Assembly: GCF_002812955.1 (NCBI RefSeq)
Contig: NZ_PFXK01000001.1
Coordinates: 310,001 to 374,000 of the forward strand
DNA length: 64,000 nt
Direction: 5' to 3'
DNA from: Vibrio sp. HA2012
Lineage (GTDB): Bacteria > Pseudomonadota > Gammaproteobacteria > Enterobacterales > Vibrionaceae
Below are positions 49,384-61,404 of the stretch, one piece after another. How positions within the stretch are numbered: the first letter of the stretch is position 1; every line of letters begins with the position of its first letter. The translations under genes were made by a program, and so were the position numbers. Under the pieces are notes generated by a model. It ran no database searches. It saw nothing but the letters and a program-made list of their open reading frames with translations, and was not told where the DNA came from.

Positions 49384-49737
49384 ATGCCTCGCGTAAAACG
49401 TGGTGTACAAGCTCGTGCACGTCATAAGAAAGTTCTGAAGCAAGCCAAAGGTTACTACGGTGCACGTTCTCGTGTATATCGCGTAGCTTTCCAGGCGGTA
49501 ACTAAAGCGGGTCAATACGCTTACCGTGACCGTCGTACAAAGAAACGCCAATTCCGTCAACTGTGGATTGCACGTATCAATGCTGCATCTCGCCAGAATG
49601 GTCTGTCTTACAGCCGTTTCATTAACGGTCTTAAGAAAGCCTCTATCGAGATCGATCGTAAGATTCTGGCTGATATCGCAGTATTCGACAAAGCTGCATT
49701 TGCAGTTCTTGTTGAAAAAGCAAAAGCTGCTCTTTAA
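49384..49737 (+). CDS. rplT: Ribosomal protein bL20
   Basis: This encodes 117 residues ([20 protein letters not shown] is close to the family start; here [20 protein letters not shown]), complete. In E. coli L20 represses rpmI-rplT by binding their mRNA. TAGGAGAGACATA precedes the start. In many Vibrio genomes the chromosomal integron lies beside this gene; here a diguanylate cyclase follows instead. Confidence 0.98.
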   Translation: MPRVKRGVQARARHKKVLKQAKGYYGARSRVYRVAFQAVTKAGQYAYRDRRTKKRQFRQLWIARINAASRQNGLSYSRFINGLKKASIEIDRKILADIAVFDKAAFAVLVEKAKAAL

Positions 49738-49761
49738 TTAGCAGTAAATCAGACTTTAAAG

Positions 49762-49789
49762 AGGAGACCGAATGGTCTCCTTTTTTTTA
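49762..49789 (+). terminator. Intrinsic terminator after rplT
   Basis: GGAGACC, GAAT, GGTCTCC, then eight T. Confidence 0.93.
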
Positions 49790-49866
49790 TCTCTAATTTT
49801 CCTAATGCTGTTTTTGTTGTTATATAATTGTGAAGATTTACTTTTCATTTAAAGAGCATATCAGGG

Positions 49867-50976
49867 ATGAAATCGTTTCAGTGGAATGAATATTATGAAA
49901 CCGGCATTGCCGAAATTGATGAGCAGCACTTGTCTCTGGTCGGATTGCTTAATGAATACGGAACTCTGATTGCAGAAGACAGAATTTCTTTGCAGGAACT
50001 TAAGTCTGCAACAGAACAGCTAAAAAATTATGCCGTTTATCATTTCAGAGAAGAAGAAAATCTGATGCTCCGGAGCGGGGTTGATAAACGTCATGTGACT
50101 GCTCATTGCGGCCAGCACCAGAAATTTGTTGATGATGTGCAGGAGTTTTCTCGTGCAATTCTGAACAGAGATGCGGAAGGGCATCTAGCGAAACAACTTT
50201 TTGAATATCTAGCCCAGTGGCTGGTCTATCACATCCTCGGTAGTGATCAGAACATGGCTAATCAGATTGCCGCCATTCAGGGGGGGGATAGTGCAGAAGA
50301 TGCTTATAGCAAAGAAGAGCATGCTCATAAAGCATCTCTCGGGCCGCTGCTCACAGCATTACAAACCATGTTTGAGCATGTGTCGGCAAGAAACAAGGAG
50401 TTGATACTTCTTAACCAATCATTGGAAAAGATAGTGGAAGAACGAACGAGTCAGTTGATTGATGCTAATCAGAAGCTAGAGCTTTTATCTTATACAGATG
50501 TTCTGACTCAGTTACCTAACCGCCGCTATGGATTACAGGAACTGGATAAGGCATGGGAAGTCACAGTTAAAAATAATCTGCCTCTTACTTGTATGCTGGT
50601 TGATATCGATAAATTTAAAGAAGTGAACGATACAGCCGGACACGCTATGGGAGATGAGGTTCTGGCTGAAATAGCGATGCGTCTGCGCCAGAACCTGAGG
50701 CCGGAAGATACAGTTTGCCGTTTGGGAGGGGATGAATTTTTGATTATTTGTCCCGATATTCATTTAGATAAGGCGGTATTACTGGCTGAGGAAATATTAG
50801 TCCACGTACAGGAGGCAGAAGTGTATTCTGACTCTTATTGCTGGAAGGGCAGCGTCAGTATTGGTGTCGCTGACCGTCATACAGATATGCGCTGTAGCCG
50901 TGAGTTGATTTCAAAGGCGGATCAGGCGGTATACAAAGCAAAAGGATCCGGGCGCAATCAAGTTTGTTATTTCTGA
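49867..50976 (+). CDS. Bacteriohemerythrin-GGDEF diguanylate cyclase
   Basis: This encodes 369 residues. The N-terminal hemerythrin domain (4-135) has the di-iron ligand pattern: H21, H59 and E63, H80 and H84, H122 and D127. A coiled coil (165-205) links it to a GGDEF domain with the active motif GGDEF at 287-291 and the inhibitory RxxD site at 278-281. It makes cyclic-di-GMP, probably in response to oxygen or redox through the di-iron site. It is a single gene with its own promoter region between rplT and pheS. Confidence 0.93.
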   Translation: MKSFQWNEYYETGIAEIDEQHLSLVGLLNEYGTLIAEDRISLQELKSATEQLKNYAVYHFREEENLMLRSGVDKRHVTAHCGQHQKFVDDVQEFSRAILNRDAEGHLAKQLFEYLAQWLVYHILGSDQNMANQIAAIQGGDSAEDAYSKEEHAHKASLGPLLTALQTMFEHVSARNKELILLNQSLEKIVEERTSQLIDANQKLELLSYTDVLTQLPNRRYGLQELDKAWEVTVKNNLPLTCMLVDIDKFKEVNDTAGHAMGDEVLAEIAMRLRQNLRPEDTVCRLGGDEFLIICPDIHLDKAVLLAEEILVHVQEAEVYSDSYCWKGSVSIGVADRHTDMRCSRELISKADQAVYKAKGSGRNQVCYF

Positions 50977-51028
50977 AGAGCTGGTTCGGAATAAAGTGTT
51001 TGCATAAACGTGAGTATATTTTTCCTGA

Positions 51029-52177
<1,149 letters not shown>

Positions 52178-52194
52178 TTCAGGGGTAAGTCAAA

Positions 52195-54597
52195 ATGAAA
52201 TTCAGCGAATCATGGCTTCGTGAGTGGGTTAACCCTGCGGTTACAACTGACGAACTAACACATCAGATCACTATGGCTGGTCTGGAAGTCGATGATGTTC
52301 TTCCTGTTGCCGGTGAATTTACCGGTGTTAAAGTCGGCCACGTTGTGGAATGCGGTCAGCATCCCGATGCGGATAAACTCCGTGTCACTAAAGTTGATGT
52401 GGGCGAGGAAGAGCTTCTGGACATCGTATGCGGTGCACCAAATTGCCGTCAGGGTCTGAAAGTTGCAGTTGCTACAGTCGGAGCTGTTCTCCCGGGTGAT
52501 TTCAAAATCAAAAAAGCCAAACTGCGTGGTCAGCCTTCATTCGGCATGCTTTGTTCATTCTCTGAACTCGGTATCGATGCTGATTCTGACGGTATTATGG
52601 AATTACCACAGGATGCTGTTATCGGTACGGATTTCCGTAAATTTCTGGATTTGAATGATGTCACCGTGGATGTTGATCTGACATCTAACCGTGCAGACTG
52701 TTTCAGTATCCGCGGTATGGCTCGTGAAGTTGGTGTGCTGAATCGTGCTGACGTAACAGCTCCTGAAGTTGTTGAGGTTATTCCGGCTATTGATGACACC
52801 ATTTCTATTGATATCAAAGCTCCAGCAGCATGCCCGCGCTATCTTGGACGAATCGTAAAAAATGTGAATGTTTCTGCAGATACACCTATCTGGATGCAGG
52901 AAAAACTGCGCCGCTGCGGTATCCGTTCTATCGATCCTGTCGTTGATATCACCAACTATGTGCTGCTAGAACAGGGTCAGCCTATGCACGCGTTCGATTT
53001 GGCAAAAATTGACAGCGGTATTATCGTCCGTATGGCTGAGCAGGGTGAAAAACTGACGCTTCTTGATGGTACACAAGCGGAGTTGAATGCAGACACTTTA
53101 GTCGTCGCTGACCATAACAAGGCACTGGCACTGGCTGGTATTTTTGGTGGTGAAGGTTCTGGTGTTAATGCAGAAACAAAAGATGTATTGCTGGAGTGTG
53201 CATTTTTTGCCCCTGATTATATTCGTGGCCGTGCTCGTAACTATGGTCTGCACACGGATTCTTCTATGCGTTATGAGCGTGGTGTCGATTATGCACTGCA
53301 ACACAGTGCGATGGAAAGAGCGACACAACTGCTGGTTGATATCTGCGGTGGTGAAGCCGCTCCTGTAGTTGCCGCTGAGTCCGAAGCGGATCTGCCGGTT
53401 CCAAATACAGTGACACTACGCCGCAGTAAGCTGGATAACCTGCTGGGTCATTCTGTGCCTGCAGAAGATGTCACGGAGATCCTTGAACGTCTGGGTCTAA
53501 CGGTTACGACGACGGACGATGGCTGGATGGCAACGGCACCGACATGGCGTTTTGATATTGCTATCGAACAGGATCTGGTTGAAGAAGTTGGCCGTATTTA
53601 CGGCTATAACAATATTCCCAATCAGGCGCCTCAGGCTGCTCTGACGATGAACCTGCATAAAGAAGCGTATCAGCCAATGAAGCGGGTACGGGATCTTCTG
53701 GTTGATCGTGGTTATCACGAAGCAATTACTTACAGTTTTGTTGAACCAGAGCAACAGAAGCTGATTGTACCGGATATTGAGCCTATTATTCTGCCATTCC
53801 CGATTTCAGCAGAGATGTCAGCAATGCGTCTTGGACTGATTCAGGGATTGCTGAATACAGTGGTACATAATCAGAAACGTCAGCAACCGCGTGTACGACT
53901 GTTTGAACAAGGGTTGCGTTTTATCCCGGATGAAACCGCAGAAAATGGTATGCGTCAGGAAACCATGCTGGCTGGCGTTATTGCGGGCACCCGTAGTAAT
54001 GAACACTGGGATATTGAGTCAAATACAGTCGACTTTTTCGATATGAAAGGGGATCTGGAAGCGATTCTTGAACTGACAGCTCATGAAAAAGCGTATTCAT
54101 TGAAAGCCATCAGACATCCTGCGCTGCATCCGGGACAGGCAGCTGCAATAGTGGTTGATGCTGGTCTTGCGACAGAGAAAGAAGTCGGTATTATCGGTAC
54201 GGTTCATCCTGAGCTGGAACGTAAGTTTGGCCTGAACGGACGTACGGTTGTGTTCGAAGTTGAGTGGGCCGCCATTAATACCCGTGTTCTTCCTGAAGCT
54301 GTTGCTGTCTCTAAATTCCCGTCTAACCGCCGTGATATTGCTGTTGTTGTGGATGATTCAGTGGTATCAGGTGACATCATCGCTACCTGTCTGAATGCTG
54401 GTGGTGAATATCTGACTGATGCAAAACTGTTTGATGTCTATACAGGTAAAGGGGTTGAAGAGGGCAAGAAAAGTCTGGCGATTGCACTGATGCTTCAGTC
54501 TGTTGAACGTACACTGGAAGAGGCAGATATTGCCGGGGCTGTTGAAGCAATTGTGACTGCAGTGTCTGATCAATTTGCGGCAACATTGCGTGATTAA
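52195..54597 (+). CDS. pheT: Phenylalanine-tRNA ligase beta subunit
   Basis: This encodes 800 residues (E. coli 795). Visible parts are the N-terminal EMAP/tRNA-binding domain (about 39-150, [20 protein letters not shown]), the B3/4 editing domain (about 210-390), B5, the catalytic-like domain, and the C-terminal ferredoxin-fold anticodon-binding domain ([18 protein letters not shown]). A shared hairpin terminator separates it from the convergent glgC. Confidence 0.98.
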   Translation: MKFSESWLREWVNPAVTTDELTHQITMAGLEVDDVLPVAGEFTGVKVGHVVECGQHPDADKLRVTKVDVGEEELLDIVCGAPNCRQGLKVAVATVGAVLPGDFKIKKAKLRGQPSFGMLCSFSELGIDADSDGIMELPQDAVIGTDFRKFLDLNDVTVDVDLTSNRADCFSIRGMAREVGVLNRADVTAPEVVEVIPAIDDTISIDIKAPAACPRYLGRIVKNVNVSADTPIWMQEKLRRCGIRSIDPVVDITNYVLLEQGQPMHAFDLAKIDSGIIVRMAEQGEKLTLLDGTQAELNADTLVVADHNKALALAGIFGGEGSGVNAETKDVLLECAFFAPDYIRGRARNYGLHTDSSMRYERGVDYALQHSAMERATQLLVDICGGEAAPVVAAESEADLPVPNTVTLRRSKLDNLLGHSVPAEDVTEILERLGLTVTTTDDGWMATAPTWRFDIAIEQDLVEEVGRIYGYNNIPNQAPQAALTMNLHKEAYQPMKRVRDLLVDRGYHEAITYSFVEPEQQKLIVPDIEPIILPFPISAEMSAMRLGLIQGLLNTVVHNQKRQQPRVRLFEQGLRFIPDETAENGMRQETMLAGVIAGTRSNEHWDIESNTVDFFDMKGDLEAILELTAHEKAYSLKAIRHPALHPGQAAAIVVDAGLATEKEVGIIGTVHPELERKFGLNGRTVVFEVEWAAINTRVLPEAVAVSKFPSNRRDIAVVVDDSVVSGDIIATCLNAGGEYLTDAKLFDVYTGKGVEEGKKSLAIALMLQSVERTLEEADIAGAVEAIVTAVSDQFAATLRD

Positions 54598-54620
54598 TAT
54601 TTGTCAGTGAAACGATTATA

Positions 54621-54657
54621 AAAATGCCTCACCGTTTCGTGTGAGGCATTTTTTTGT
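54621..54657. terminator. Bidirectional terminator between pheT and glgC
   Basis: AAAATGCCTCAC and GTGAGGCATTTT around CGTTTCGT, with a T run on the plus strand and A on the other side. Confidence 0.92.
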
Positions 54658-54664
54658 TTGGTAT

Positions 54665-55918
54665 TTATAAAAACATATCCGAGGTTACCAGAATTACCCC
54701 TCCTGGTGAGACAGTATATTTTTGTGCATCCTGCTCTGGATTTTCACCAATAACAGTTCCGTCCGGGATCTTACAGCCTTCTCCGACAATCACTTTAGTC
54801 AGACGACAGTTTCTTCCGACTTCTGAGTGAGGAAGCAAAATAGAGTCTCTAATGTTCGAATAGCTATGGGTACGTACCCCGATAGAAATCATCGAGCGCT
54901 CTATGGCTGAACCAGAAACAATAACACCACCGGAAACCACGGAATCGACAGCATAGCCCCGACGGCCATCATCATTAAATACGAACTTAGCCCCCGGTCC
55001 CTGATGAGCATTCGTAATGATAGGCCAGTTATAAGAGTATAAATCCAGTTCCGGATCCGGAGAAAGCAGATCCATGGTGGCAGCATAGTATTCATCAAGG
55101 TTACCCACATCACGCCAGTATGCCGTACGACCAGGGTGTCCTCTTTCTGTGAATACATAACCACAAACCTTATGTCGTCCTAACAGTCCCGGAATAATGT
55201 TGTGGCCAAAGTCATGGTTGTAGTTCGGATCCTCAAGGGCAGAGATCAACTCTTCACTTAAAATGTCAGTATTGAAAATATAAATTCCCATAGACACCAG
55301 AGCCTTTGACGGATCATTCGGATCTGCCATCGGGTTTTCAGGTTTTTCTACGAAGGTCTGGATCTCACCGTTTGCATTAAGTCCCATTACGCCAAAGGAT
55401 GAGGCTTCTTCAATTGGTTTATGGATACAGGCGACTGTTACGGCTGCATCATTTTCGACATGAAAATTCAGCATCCGTGAGTAATCCATTTTATAGATAT
55501 GATCTCCACCCAGAATCAGAACCCGGGAGGTTTTCTGTCTTTTTATCAGATCCAGATTCTGATAAACGGCATCAGCCGTACCTCGATACCATGCTTCCCC
55601 TGTTCGTTGTTGAGCCGGAATGATCTGAACACCTTCTCCTATAGCTGGAGATAGAATCTGCCAGCCTTCCTGAAGATGCTCAATCAGATCCTGAGCCATG
55701 TATTGAGTGAGTACGCCGACGCGGCGTATACCAGAATTAATACAGTTAGAAAGTGTGAAATCAATAATACGGAACTTACCACCAAAGGAGACGGCAGGTT
55801 TCGCATTTTGGCTTGTGAGTTGTTTTAGTCGTGTTCCTTTACCTCCCGCGAGAATCAGAGCACTTGTATCTCTTACCAGCTGATTAGTATCAGTATGCGA
55901 ATAGTTGTTATTTGACAT
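54665..55918 (-). CDS. glgC: Glucose-1-phosphate adenylyltransferase
   Basis: This encodes 417 residues. The nucleotidyltransferase N-terminal part has [16 protein letters not shown] and [13 protein letters not shown], plus the FVEKPENP segment. The C-terminal part is a left-handed beta-helix (about 300-417). It makes ADP-glucose for glycogen synthesis. It is transcribed against pheT and lies between pheT and ihfA, which are adjacent in many relatives, so it looks like an insertion into that cluster. Confidence 0.96.
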   Translation of the reverse strand: MSNNNYSHTDTNQLVRDTSALILAGGKGTRLKQLTSQNAKPAVSFGGKFRIIDFTLSNCINSGIRRVGVLTQYMAQDLIEHLQEGWQILSPAIGEGVQIIPAQQRTGEAWYRGTADAVYQNLDLIKRQKTSRVLILGGDHIYKMDYSRMLNFHVENDAAVTVACIHKPIEEASSFGVMGLNANGEIQTFVEKPENPMADPNDPSKALVSMGIYIFNTDILSEELISALEDPNYNHDFGHNIIPGLLGRHKVCGYVFTERGHPGRTAYWRDVGNLDEYYAATMDLLSPDPELDLYSYNWPIITNAHQGPGAKFVFNDDGRRGYAVDSVVSGGVIVSGSAIERSMISIGVRTHSYSNIRDSILLPHSEVGRNCRLTKVIVGEGCKIPDGTVIGENPEQDAQKYTVSPGGVILVTSDMFL

Positions 55919-56500
55919 AACGAAAAGCCTTTAAAAATGAAATTGTAATAATGATTATGGTGCTGCAGATGTAGAGCTTACGGGGACATTTACAGCAACA
56001 AAGATAAATTACTATGATATTCAACGTGTAATTGTCGAGCTGGTCACTGTTTAGAAAAGTAATATAATAAGTTCATATTTTTTTAAGAATTGGTAATGAA
56101 AATGTGAACTAAGTGGAATTCTAAATGCTTATGCTACAGATTTCAATGCTTGATGTTTTGCTATTTTTTGTCTCAACCCAATGAATTAACTCATAAATTT
56201 CACTTAATTGTGAACTGGTCTTTGTTTGGAATATTCCTTTGAATATGTTAAAAAAAAGGAGTTTTTTAATGATTTATATCTGATATTTGTAATTAAATGC
56301 TAAAAAAAAGCGTACGGTTTGATGCCTGTCTCAAAAAAACAGGGTTTTCAGGATAAGAAATGAAATAAAAAAATGGCGAAAATCATAAGGTTGGCATACA
56401 CTTTCAGAGAAATAGCCGGTATCTCGTTGTCGGCTAAGCAAAAATGCTTTGGCGCTACGATTATGTAGCAATGTTTAACACAGCTTTGAGGGAAGTTTTT
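55919..56500. other. AT-rich intergenic region between glgC and ihfA
   Basis: About 580 bp, very AT-rich, with promoters expected for glgC on the left and ihfA on the right. No open frame above 20 codons with a ribosome site and no RNA gene are seen. Confidence 0.6.
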
Positions 56501-56797
56501 ATGGCGCTCACAAAGGCCGATCTGGCTGAGAACCTGTTTGAAAAACTCGGATTCAGTAAACGGGATGCCAAAGAGACGGTTGAGGTATTTTTCGAAGAAG
56601 TGCGCAAGGCTTTGGAAAATGGCGAGCAAGTAAAACTGTCTGGATTTGGTAACTTCGATCTTCGGGACAAGAGTGAACGACCAGGTCGAAACCCAAAAAC
56701 CGGTGAGGACATTCCAATTACAGCTCGACGTGTTGTTACCTTCCGTCCGGGACAAAAGCTAAAAGCCCGGGTTGAAAGTATCAGAGCCGAGAAGTAG
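56501..56797 (+). CDS. ihfA: Integration host factor alpha subunit
   Basis: This encodes 98 residues from ATG 56501 (TTGAGGGAAGTTTTT upstream). It has [20 protein letters not shown], the [20 protein letters not shown] core, [20 protein letters not shown] (the DNA-bending arm with Pro) and the helix RVESIRAEK. With IhfB it bends DNA; it is also a cofactor for phage integration. It stands apart from pheT. Confidence 0.97.
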   Translation: MALTKADLAENLFEKLGFSKRDAKETVEVFFEEVRKALENGEQVKLSGFGNFDLRDKSERPGRNPKTGEDIPITARRVVTFRPGQKLKARVESIRAEK

Positions 56798-56811
56798 CTT
56801 GGCCGATGAAT

Positions 56812-56873
56812 AAGACCACACGGAACTCCCTGTTAATATGATTTCCTCAGGGAGAAGACGGTGGTCTTTTTTT
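56812..56873. terminator. Terminator hairpin after ihfA
   Basis: AAGACCAC and GTGGTCTT enclose a second stem (CTCCCTG/CAGGGAG); seven T follow. Confidence 0.85.
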
Positions 56874-56885
56874 GTCTGAATCAGG

Positions 56886-58082
56886 TTACTTTTCTGCCTC
56901 AATAACAGCGTTGTATCGTGCAAAACCTTCTGTCAGATCTGCAATCAGATCCTCTGTGTTTTCCAGCCCGATGTGAACCCTGAATAAGGTACCAGGGAAA
57001 TCAGGAGCCGCAATGGTTCTCAGCTGTCTGAACGAATCGGGTTCATTTGCCAGTATTAGGCTTTCAAAGCCGCCCCATGAATAGCCCATAGAGAAATGGT
57101 GCATACCATCCAGAAGAGCGATTGTTGCCTTAGGATGACTACTTTTCATCACAAATGAAAACAAGCCATTGCATCCGGTAAAATCCCGGATATAAAATTC
57201 GTGACCGGGGCAGCTTTTCAGCGCAGGATGACGGACATGGTCGACCTCTGCGCGTTCAGCCAGCCACCTGGCGACTTTAAGGCCGTTTTCCTGATGTTGT
57301 TTCAGGCGTACGTCCAGTGTACGTAAGCCCCTCAGTCCCAAATAGGCATCATCCGGAGATACACACTGTCCCAGCAGATAGCTCTCTTCTCTTAAAGTAT
57401 CCCAACACCGGGCATTTGCCACAGCAGTACCCAGCATTACATCAGAATGACCGACAATATATTTTGTCGCTGCCTGAACTGAGATATCAACACCATAGTC
57501 GAACGGAGAAAAGTTGACACCGGCTCCCCAGGTGTTGTCGATGATAACAATGAGATCATGCTTGTGGGCGATGTGTGTAAGCTTGGGAACATCCTGAACT
57601 TCCATCGTGATAGAGCCAGGAGATTCCAGAAATAATATTCTGGTATTTGGCTGGATGAGTGACTCCAGACCATCGCCAATCATTGGGTCATAGTAAGTAG
57701 TGTCAATTCCGAATCTCTTCAGAGTATGATTGCAGAAATCACGAGTTGGTTCGTAACAGGTATCGACCATCAAAATGTGGTCGCCGGCTTGCAGAAATGC
57801 CAGTAATGCACTGGTGATTGCAGCAGTACCGCAAGGGTAGAGTGCACAGCCTGCTCCACCTTCTATTTCAGCCATTGCTTCCTGAAAAGCAAAATGGGTT
57901 GTAGTACCGCGCCGGCCATAAAAAAGGGTTTTATGCATACGATTAGCGGTTGCTTTCTGCTTATCCGCTACGCTGTTGAAGGTTATGGTTGATGCTCTCT
58001 GAACAGGAGGGTTAACGGCACCATTGGTCCATTTTTTATCTCTTCCTGCTGAAATCAAACGGGTTTGTCGTTGTTGTGACAT
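56886..58082 (-). CDS. metC: Cystathionine beta-lyase (MetC type)
   Basis: This encodes 398 residues of the Cys/Met metabolism PLP family. The PLP lysine is K207 in AATKYIVGHSD, and the Tyr of FYGRRGTTTHFAF and the GTAAITSALLAFLQAGDHI loop bind the phosphate. The C-terminal MGYSWGGFESL segment is typical of MetC rather than MetB. It cleaves cystathionine to homocysteine, pyruvate and ammonia. Confidence 0.92.
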   Translation of the reverse strand: MSQQRQTRLISAGRDKKWTNGAVNPPVQRASTITFNSVADKQKATANRMHKTLFYGRRGTTTHFAFQEAMAEIEGGAGCALYPCGTAAITSALLAFLQAGDHILMVDTCYEPTRDFCNHTLKRFGIDTTYYDPMIGDGLESLIQPNTRILFLESPGSITMEVQDVPKLTHIAHKHDLIVIIDNTWGAGVNFSPFDYGVDISVQAATKYIVGHSDVMLGTAVANARCWDTLREESYLLGQCVSPDDAYLGLRGLRTLDVRLKQHQENGLKVARWLAERAEVDHVRHPALKSCPGHEFYIRDFTGCNGLFSFVMKSSHPKATIALLDGMHHFSMGYSWGGFESLILANEPDSFRQLRTIAAPDFPGTLFRVHIGLENTEDLIADLTEGFARYNAVIEAEK

Positions 58083-58151
58083 GACTTTCCTTTTTGTTCT
58101 ATTGGTTTGGTGACGAACTCTGGATGGGGATACCGGCTTTAAGCTGCATTG

Positions 58152-59603
58152 TTATAACAGTGGTCCAAACAGAGAGAATAGGCGTTCCTGAAACTTGTGC
58201 ATAAGGGTTCGGTTACGCCATTGTTCTGCATCAACCCTAAATGCCTGTCCGATATAAGATGTTTGCAGATGATATAAATTTTGTGTGAATGTCCCGTCAT
58301 CAACAGCTAGCGTGACCTCGAAGTTCAGCCACAGGCTACGCATATCCAGATTGACCGTTCCGACCAGACAGTAATTCTCATCAATAACTACGGATTTGGT
58401 ATGCAGTAGTCCGCCAAAAAATTCATAAATTTCGACACCGGCATCAAGCAGCTCGGCATAATAGGCTTTTGATGCCCACTGAACCATGAGAGAATCATTT
58501 TTGTGTGGGATAATCAGCTCGGTTTTTATTCCTCGCTGAGCGGTTGTCTTTATCGTTTCCAGAAGCTCTTCACTGGGGACAAAATAAGGTGTGGTGATAC
58601 GCACGGATTTTTCAGCCTGGTTGATCGCTAGTATCAGAGCTTGCTGAATCAGATTTTCCGGCATACCGGGCCCTGACGGAATAACCTGAACAGGAAGACA
58701 TTTATTTCCGTTTAACTGACAGATTGGCTGACAAGGTAGTACTCTGGTGCCTGTTTCTACTTCCCAGTCCCAGGCATGAATAGCAGAAAGGATGTTAACC
58801 GTCGGGCCTGTGATCCGGACAATGACATCCACCCATTCTCCGACACCTGCATCTTGTTTAAAAAAAGCAGGATCCACCATGTTCATTGAACCTGTATAGG
58901 CAATTTCATCATCGATAGTAATGATTTTTCTGTGCTGACGGATATCCAGCCGGCGAAAAAACATTCGCAGTGGGGTTACCTTCAGAGCCTGAATGATGTC
59001 GATACCAGCAGATTCAAACATGCCAACCCAATGGCTGTTAAAAAAATAGTGACTACCGGCAGAATCAAGTAAAATTTTTACATTAACGCCACGCTTGGCT
59101 GCTCTTATTAAAGCTGCCGCCACTGCATCCGCCAAACCACCCTGATGCCAGATATAAAATTCTATTCTGATCTGAAACTTCGCATTCTGAATATCTTGCA
59201 TAATACTGCGCAGTATCTGATCCGGATCGCTCTGTAGTGTCAGTGTATTGCCGCAGAGAGCTGGAATTCCCATTCTGTGTGTGCAGAGGTCATCAATTTT
59301 TTTGATCGGGGCACACATCATTTCCGGAACGTGAGCCTGACAGTTATACAGGTCATTAAACCAGCTTTGATAGCGGTTAAACATTTTTTGTGCACGCTCC
59401 GCCCGGGTTCGTCCAAGGTTCAGTTCACCGATCAGAAAATAAAAAATAACACCGAAGACCGGAAGGATATAGATTATCATCAGCCATGCCAGCGACACAC
59501 TGACAGAACTGCGCTTCATTACGACCCGGATGGTCACACCGGCGACAAGCATCCAGTAAGTAAGCACACTGATAAGAGTGATGATGTGGTAGAACTTTTC
59601 CAT
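58152..59603 (-). CDS. cls: Cardiolipin synthase
   Basis: This encodes 483 residues, the same size as ClsA (486). Two N-terminal membrane segments (about 7-27, 38-58) precede two phospholipase D motifs: H224-x-K226-x4-D231 (HRKIITIDD) and H401-x-K403-x4-D408 (HTKSVVIDE). It condenses two phosphatidylglycerol molecules into cardiolipin and glycerol at the inner membrane. Confidence 0.95.
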   Translation of the reverse strand: MEKFYHIITLISVLTYWMLVAGVTIRVVMKRSSVSVSLAWLMIIYILPVFGVIFYFLIGELNLGRTRAERAQKMFNRYQSWFNDLYNCQAHVPEMMCAPIKKIDDLCTHRMGIPALCGNTLTLQSDPDQILRSIMQDIQNAKFQIRIEFYIWHQGGLADAVAAALIRAAKRGVNVKILLDSAGSHYFFNSHWVGMFESAGIDIIQALKVTPLRMFFRRLDIRQHRKIITIDDEIAYTGSMNMVDPAFFKQDAGVGEWVDVIVRITGPTVNILSAIHAWDWEVETGTRVLPCQPICQLNGNKCLPVQVIPSGPGMPENLIQQALILAINQAEKSVRITTPYFVPSEELLETIKTTAQRGIKTELIIPHKNDSLMVQWASKAYYAELLDAGVEIYEFFGGLLHTKSVVIDENYCLVGTVNLDMRSLWLNFEVTLAVDDGTFTQNLYHLQTSYIGQAFRVDAEQWRNRTLMHKFQERLFSLFGPLL

Positions 59604-59980
59604 ATGACCCTGATTGCTTAACGTGGTATCACTGTTATTAATCTGATAATACTACCTTTTCTATATTTTTCTGAAGTTGTTCTTTATGCCTTATTTTTCT
59701 TTCTTATATTGCACCATTAGACTAGTACGCAGAAAGATGAATATAGCAAAAACAGGCTGGGCATAAGGTCAAAAAACGGATCGGGGTCAAAAAAGAAGCA
59801 TTTAAGGCGGAAAATAGAAGTAAATAGCGAAAAAAACACCAAGCGGACTTTTAATTTTAGTCACAAACTGTTTTACTTGCCACGTTTTAAACATCAGATC
59901 TTTTTATTTGTGTGTACAGATATCTTTACACCTTTCTGGTGTTTGTTTACAAACACAACATAAATCAACGGAAAAATATA
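59604..59980. other. Divergent promoter region between cls and the sodium symporter gene
   Basis: 377 bp, AT-rich, between divergent genes. Promoters for both are expected here. No gene or RNA is seen. Confidence 0.5.
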
Positions 59981-61315
59981 ATGGCAAGTAATTCAAGAGG
60001 TCAATTTTCATCGAAATTTGGCTTTATTATGGCTGCGGCAGGTTCAGCTGTCGGGCTTGGTAATATCTGGGGGTTCCCGACACAAACAGCAAGTAATGGC
60101 GGAGCTGCATTCCTGTTTGTGTATTTGGCCATGGTTTGTGTACTGGCCTATCCTATGCTGGTTGCAGAACTGACTATCGGTCGTTACGGGCAGTCAAATC
60201 CTATCCAGTCACTGAAAAATGTCTGGCCTAAAGGTAAGGTAGGGGCGGTATTGCTGGGTACAATCGCAATGATGGTTGCGTCTCTTATTCTTAGTTTTTA
60301 CTCTATTGTCGCCGGTTGGCTGGTCGGCAGTTTTGCAGGAAGTGGATTTGAGATTCTGGGTATGCAGAGTGCGGCTGACTGGGTCACTGGCTTTGGTGAA
60401 TCACGTAATCTACTGCTGATGATCATTTTTATGGCAATGACTGCGCATGTTGTGAAAAATGGTGTTCATGATGGTATTGAAGCCTGGTCTTCCCGTTTGA
60501 TGCCAATTCTGTTCGTTCTTTTTGCTGTACTAATTGCTTATATCTTTACTCAGGATGGTGCAAGCGAAGGGCTGAAGATGTACTTGATCCCTGATTTTTC
60601 CATGATCACACCCAAACTTCTGGTCAGTGCCATGGGGCAGTCATTCTTTTCACTGTCTCTGGGGTGTGCAACCATCATGGTGTATGGCTCTTATCTGAGT
60701 AAAGATGTGAATCTGCCTAAGACCGCTATGCAAGTCGCAATGGTTGATACTGCCGTTGCTATCGGAGCCGGTCTTTTGATCCTTCCTGCTATGTTTGTAG
60801 CGAAAAATAATGGTGTAGAAATTTTCTCTGAGACTGGTGAGCTATTAAGTTCTGATACTCTGGTGTTTACCGTTCTGCCAAATATGTTTCATACTATGGG
60901 GATGATGGGGAATATTGTCAGCCTGGTTTTCTTCCTGCTGATGATTATTGCCGCTCTGACTTCATCGATTTCGATGCTGGAAGTTCCTGTTGCATGTGCT
61001 ATTGAAGAACTGAACCAGAAACGTACTACAGCTGTAATTTGGATTGCCGGTGTTATTACTGCGATTGCTGCTGTGATTGTATTTAATTTTGGTGCATTGT
61101 TTGGTCTGGTAATTAAAATCACAACAGTTTACGGTCAGCCTCTTCTTGGGCTTTGCTGGGCACTGCTGGTTGGCTGGGTATGGAGCCGGGATAAAGTGCT
61201 GACAGAGATTAAACAGGGCTATCCTGAGCTGGAAAAAGGTGTGTTCTGGAAAATCTGGCCATGGTATGTGCGTGTTGTTTGTCCTGTACTGATGCTGTTG
61301 GTATTCTTCGCATAA
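59981..61315 (+). CDS. Sodium-dependent transporter, NSS/SNF family
   Basis: This encodes 444 residues from ATG 59981; the longer frame upstream lacks a ribosome site. The N-terminal GSAVGLGNIWGFPTQTASNG is the Na/substrate-binding segment of neurotransmitter:sodium symporters. About 11 membrane helices follow, as in the prokaryotic branch. The substrate is probably an amino acid or amine and cannot be named from sequence. No partner genes are adjacent. Confidence 0.92.
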   Translation: MASNSRGQFSSKFGFIMAAAGSAVGLGNIWGFPTQTASNGGAAFLFVYLAMVCVLAYPMLVAELTIGRYGQSNPIQSLKNVWPKGKVGAVLLGTIAMMVASLILSFYSIVAGWLVGSFAGSGFEILGMQSAADWVTGFGESRNLLLMIIFMAMTAHVVKNGVHDGIEAWSSRLMPILFVLFAVLIAYIFTQDGASEGLKMYLIPDFSMITPKLLVSAMGQSFFSLSLGCATIMVYGSYLSKDVNLPKTAMQVAMVDTAVAIGAGLLILPAMFVAKNNGVEIFSETGELLSSDTLVFTVLPNMFHTMGMMGNIVSLVFFLLMIIAALTSSISMLEVPVACAIEELNQKRTTAVIWIAGVITAIAAVIVFNFGALFGLVIKITTVYGQPLLGLCWALLVGWVWSRDKVLTEIKQGYPELEKGVFWKIWPWYVRVVCPVLMLLVFFA

Positions 61316-61404
61316 TTCCTTGTTGAAACATACTTTCTGCATGACAAAGCTGGTTTCTTTTGTCTGAGCCGCTATACTTGGCGCTTGTACAGAAGGCCAG
61401 CTTT

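Noticed and set aside
54901..55164. Minus-strand frame inside glgC
   Set aside because: Out-of-frame shadow of glgC with no start signal.
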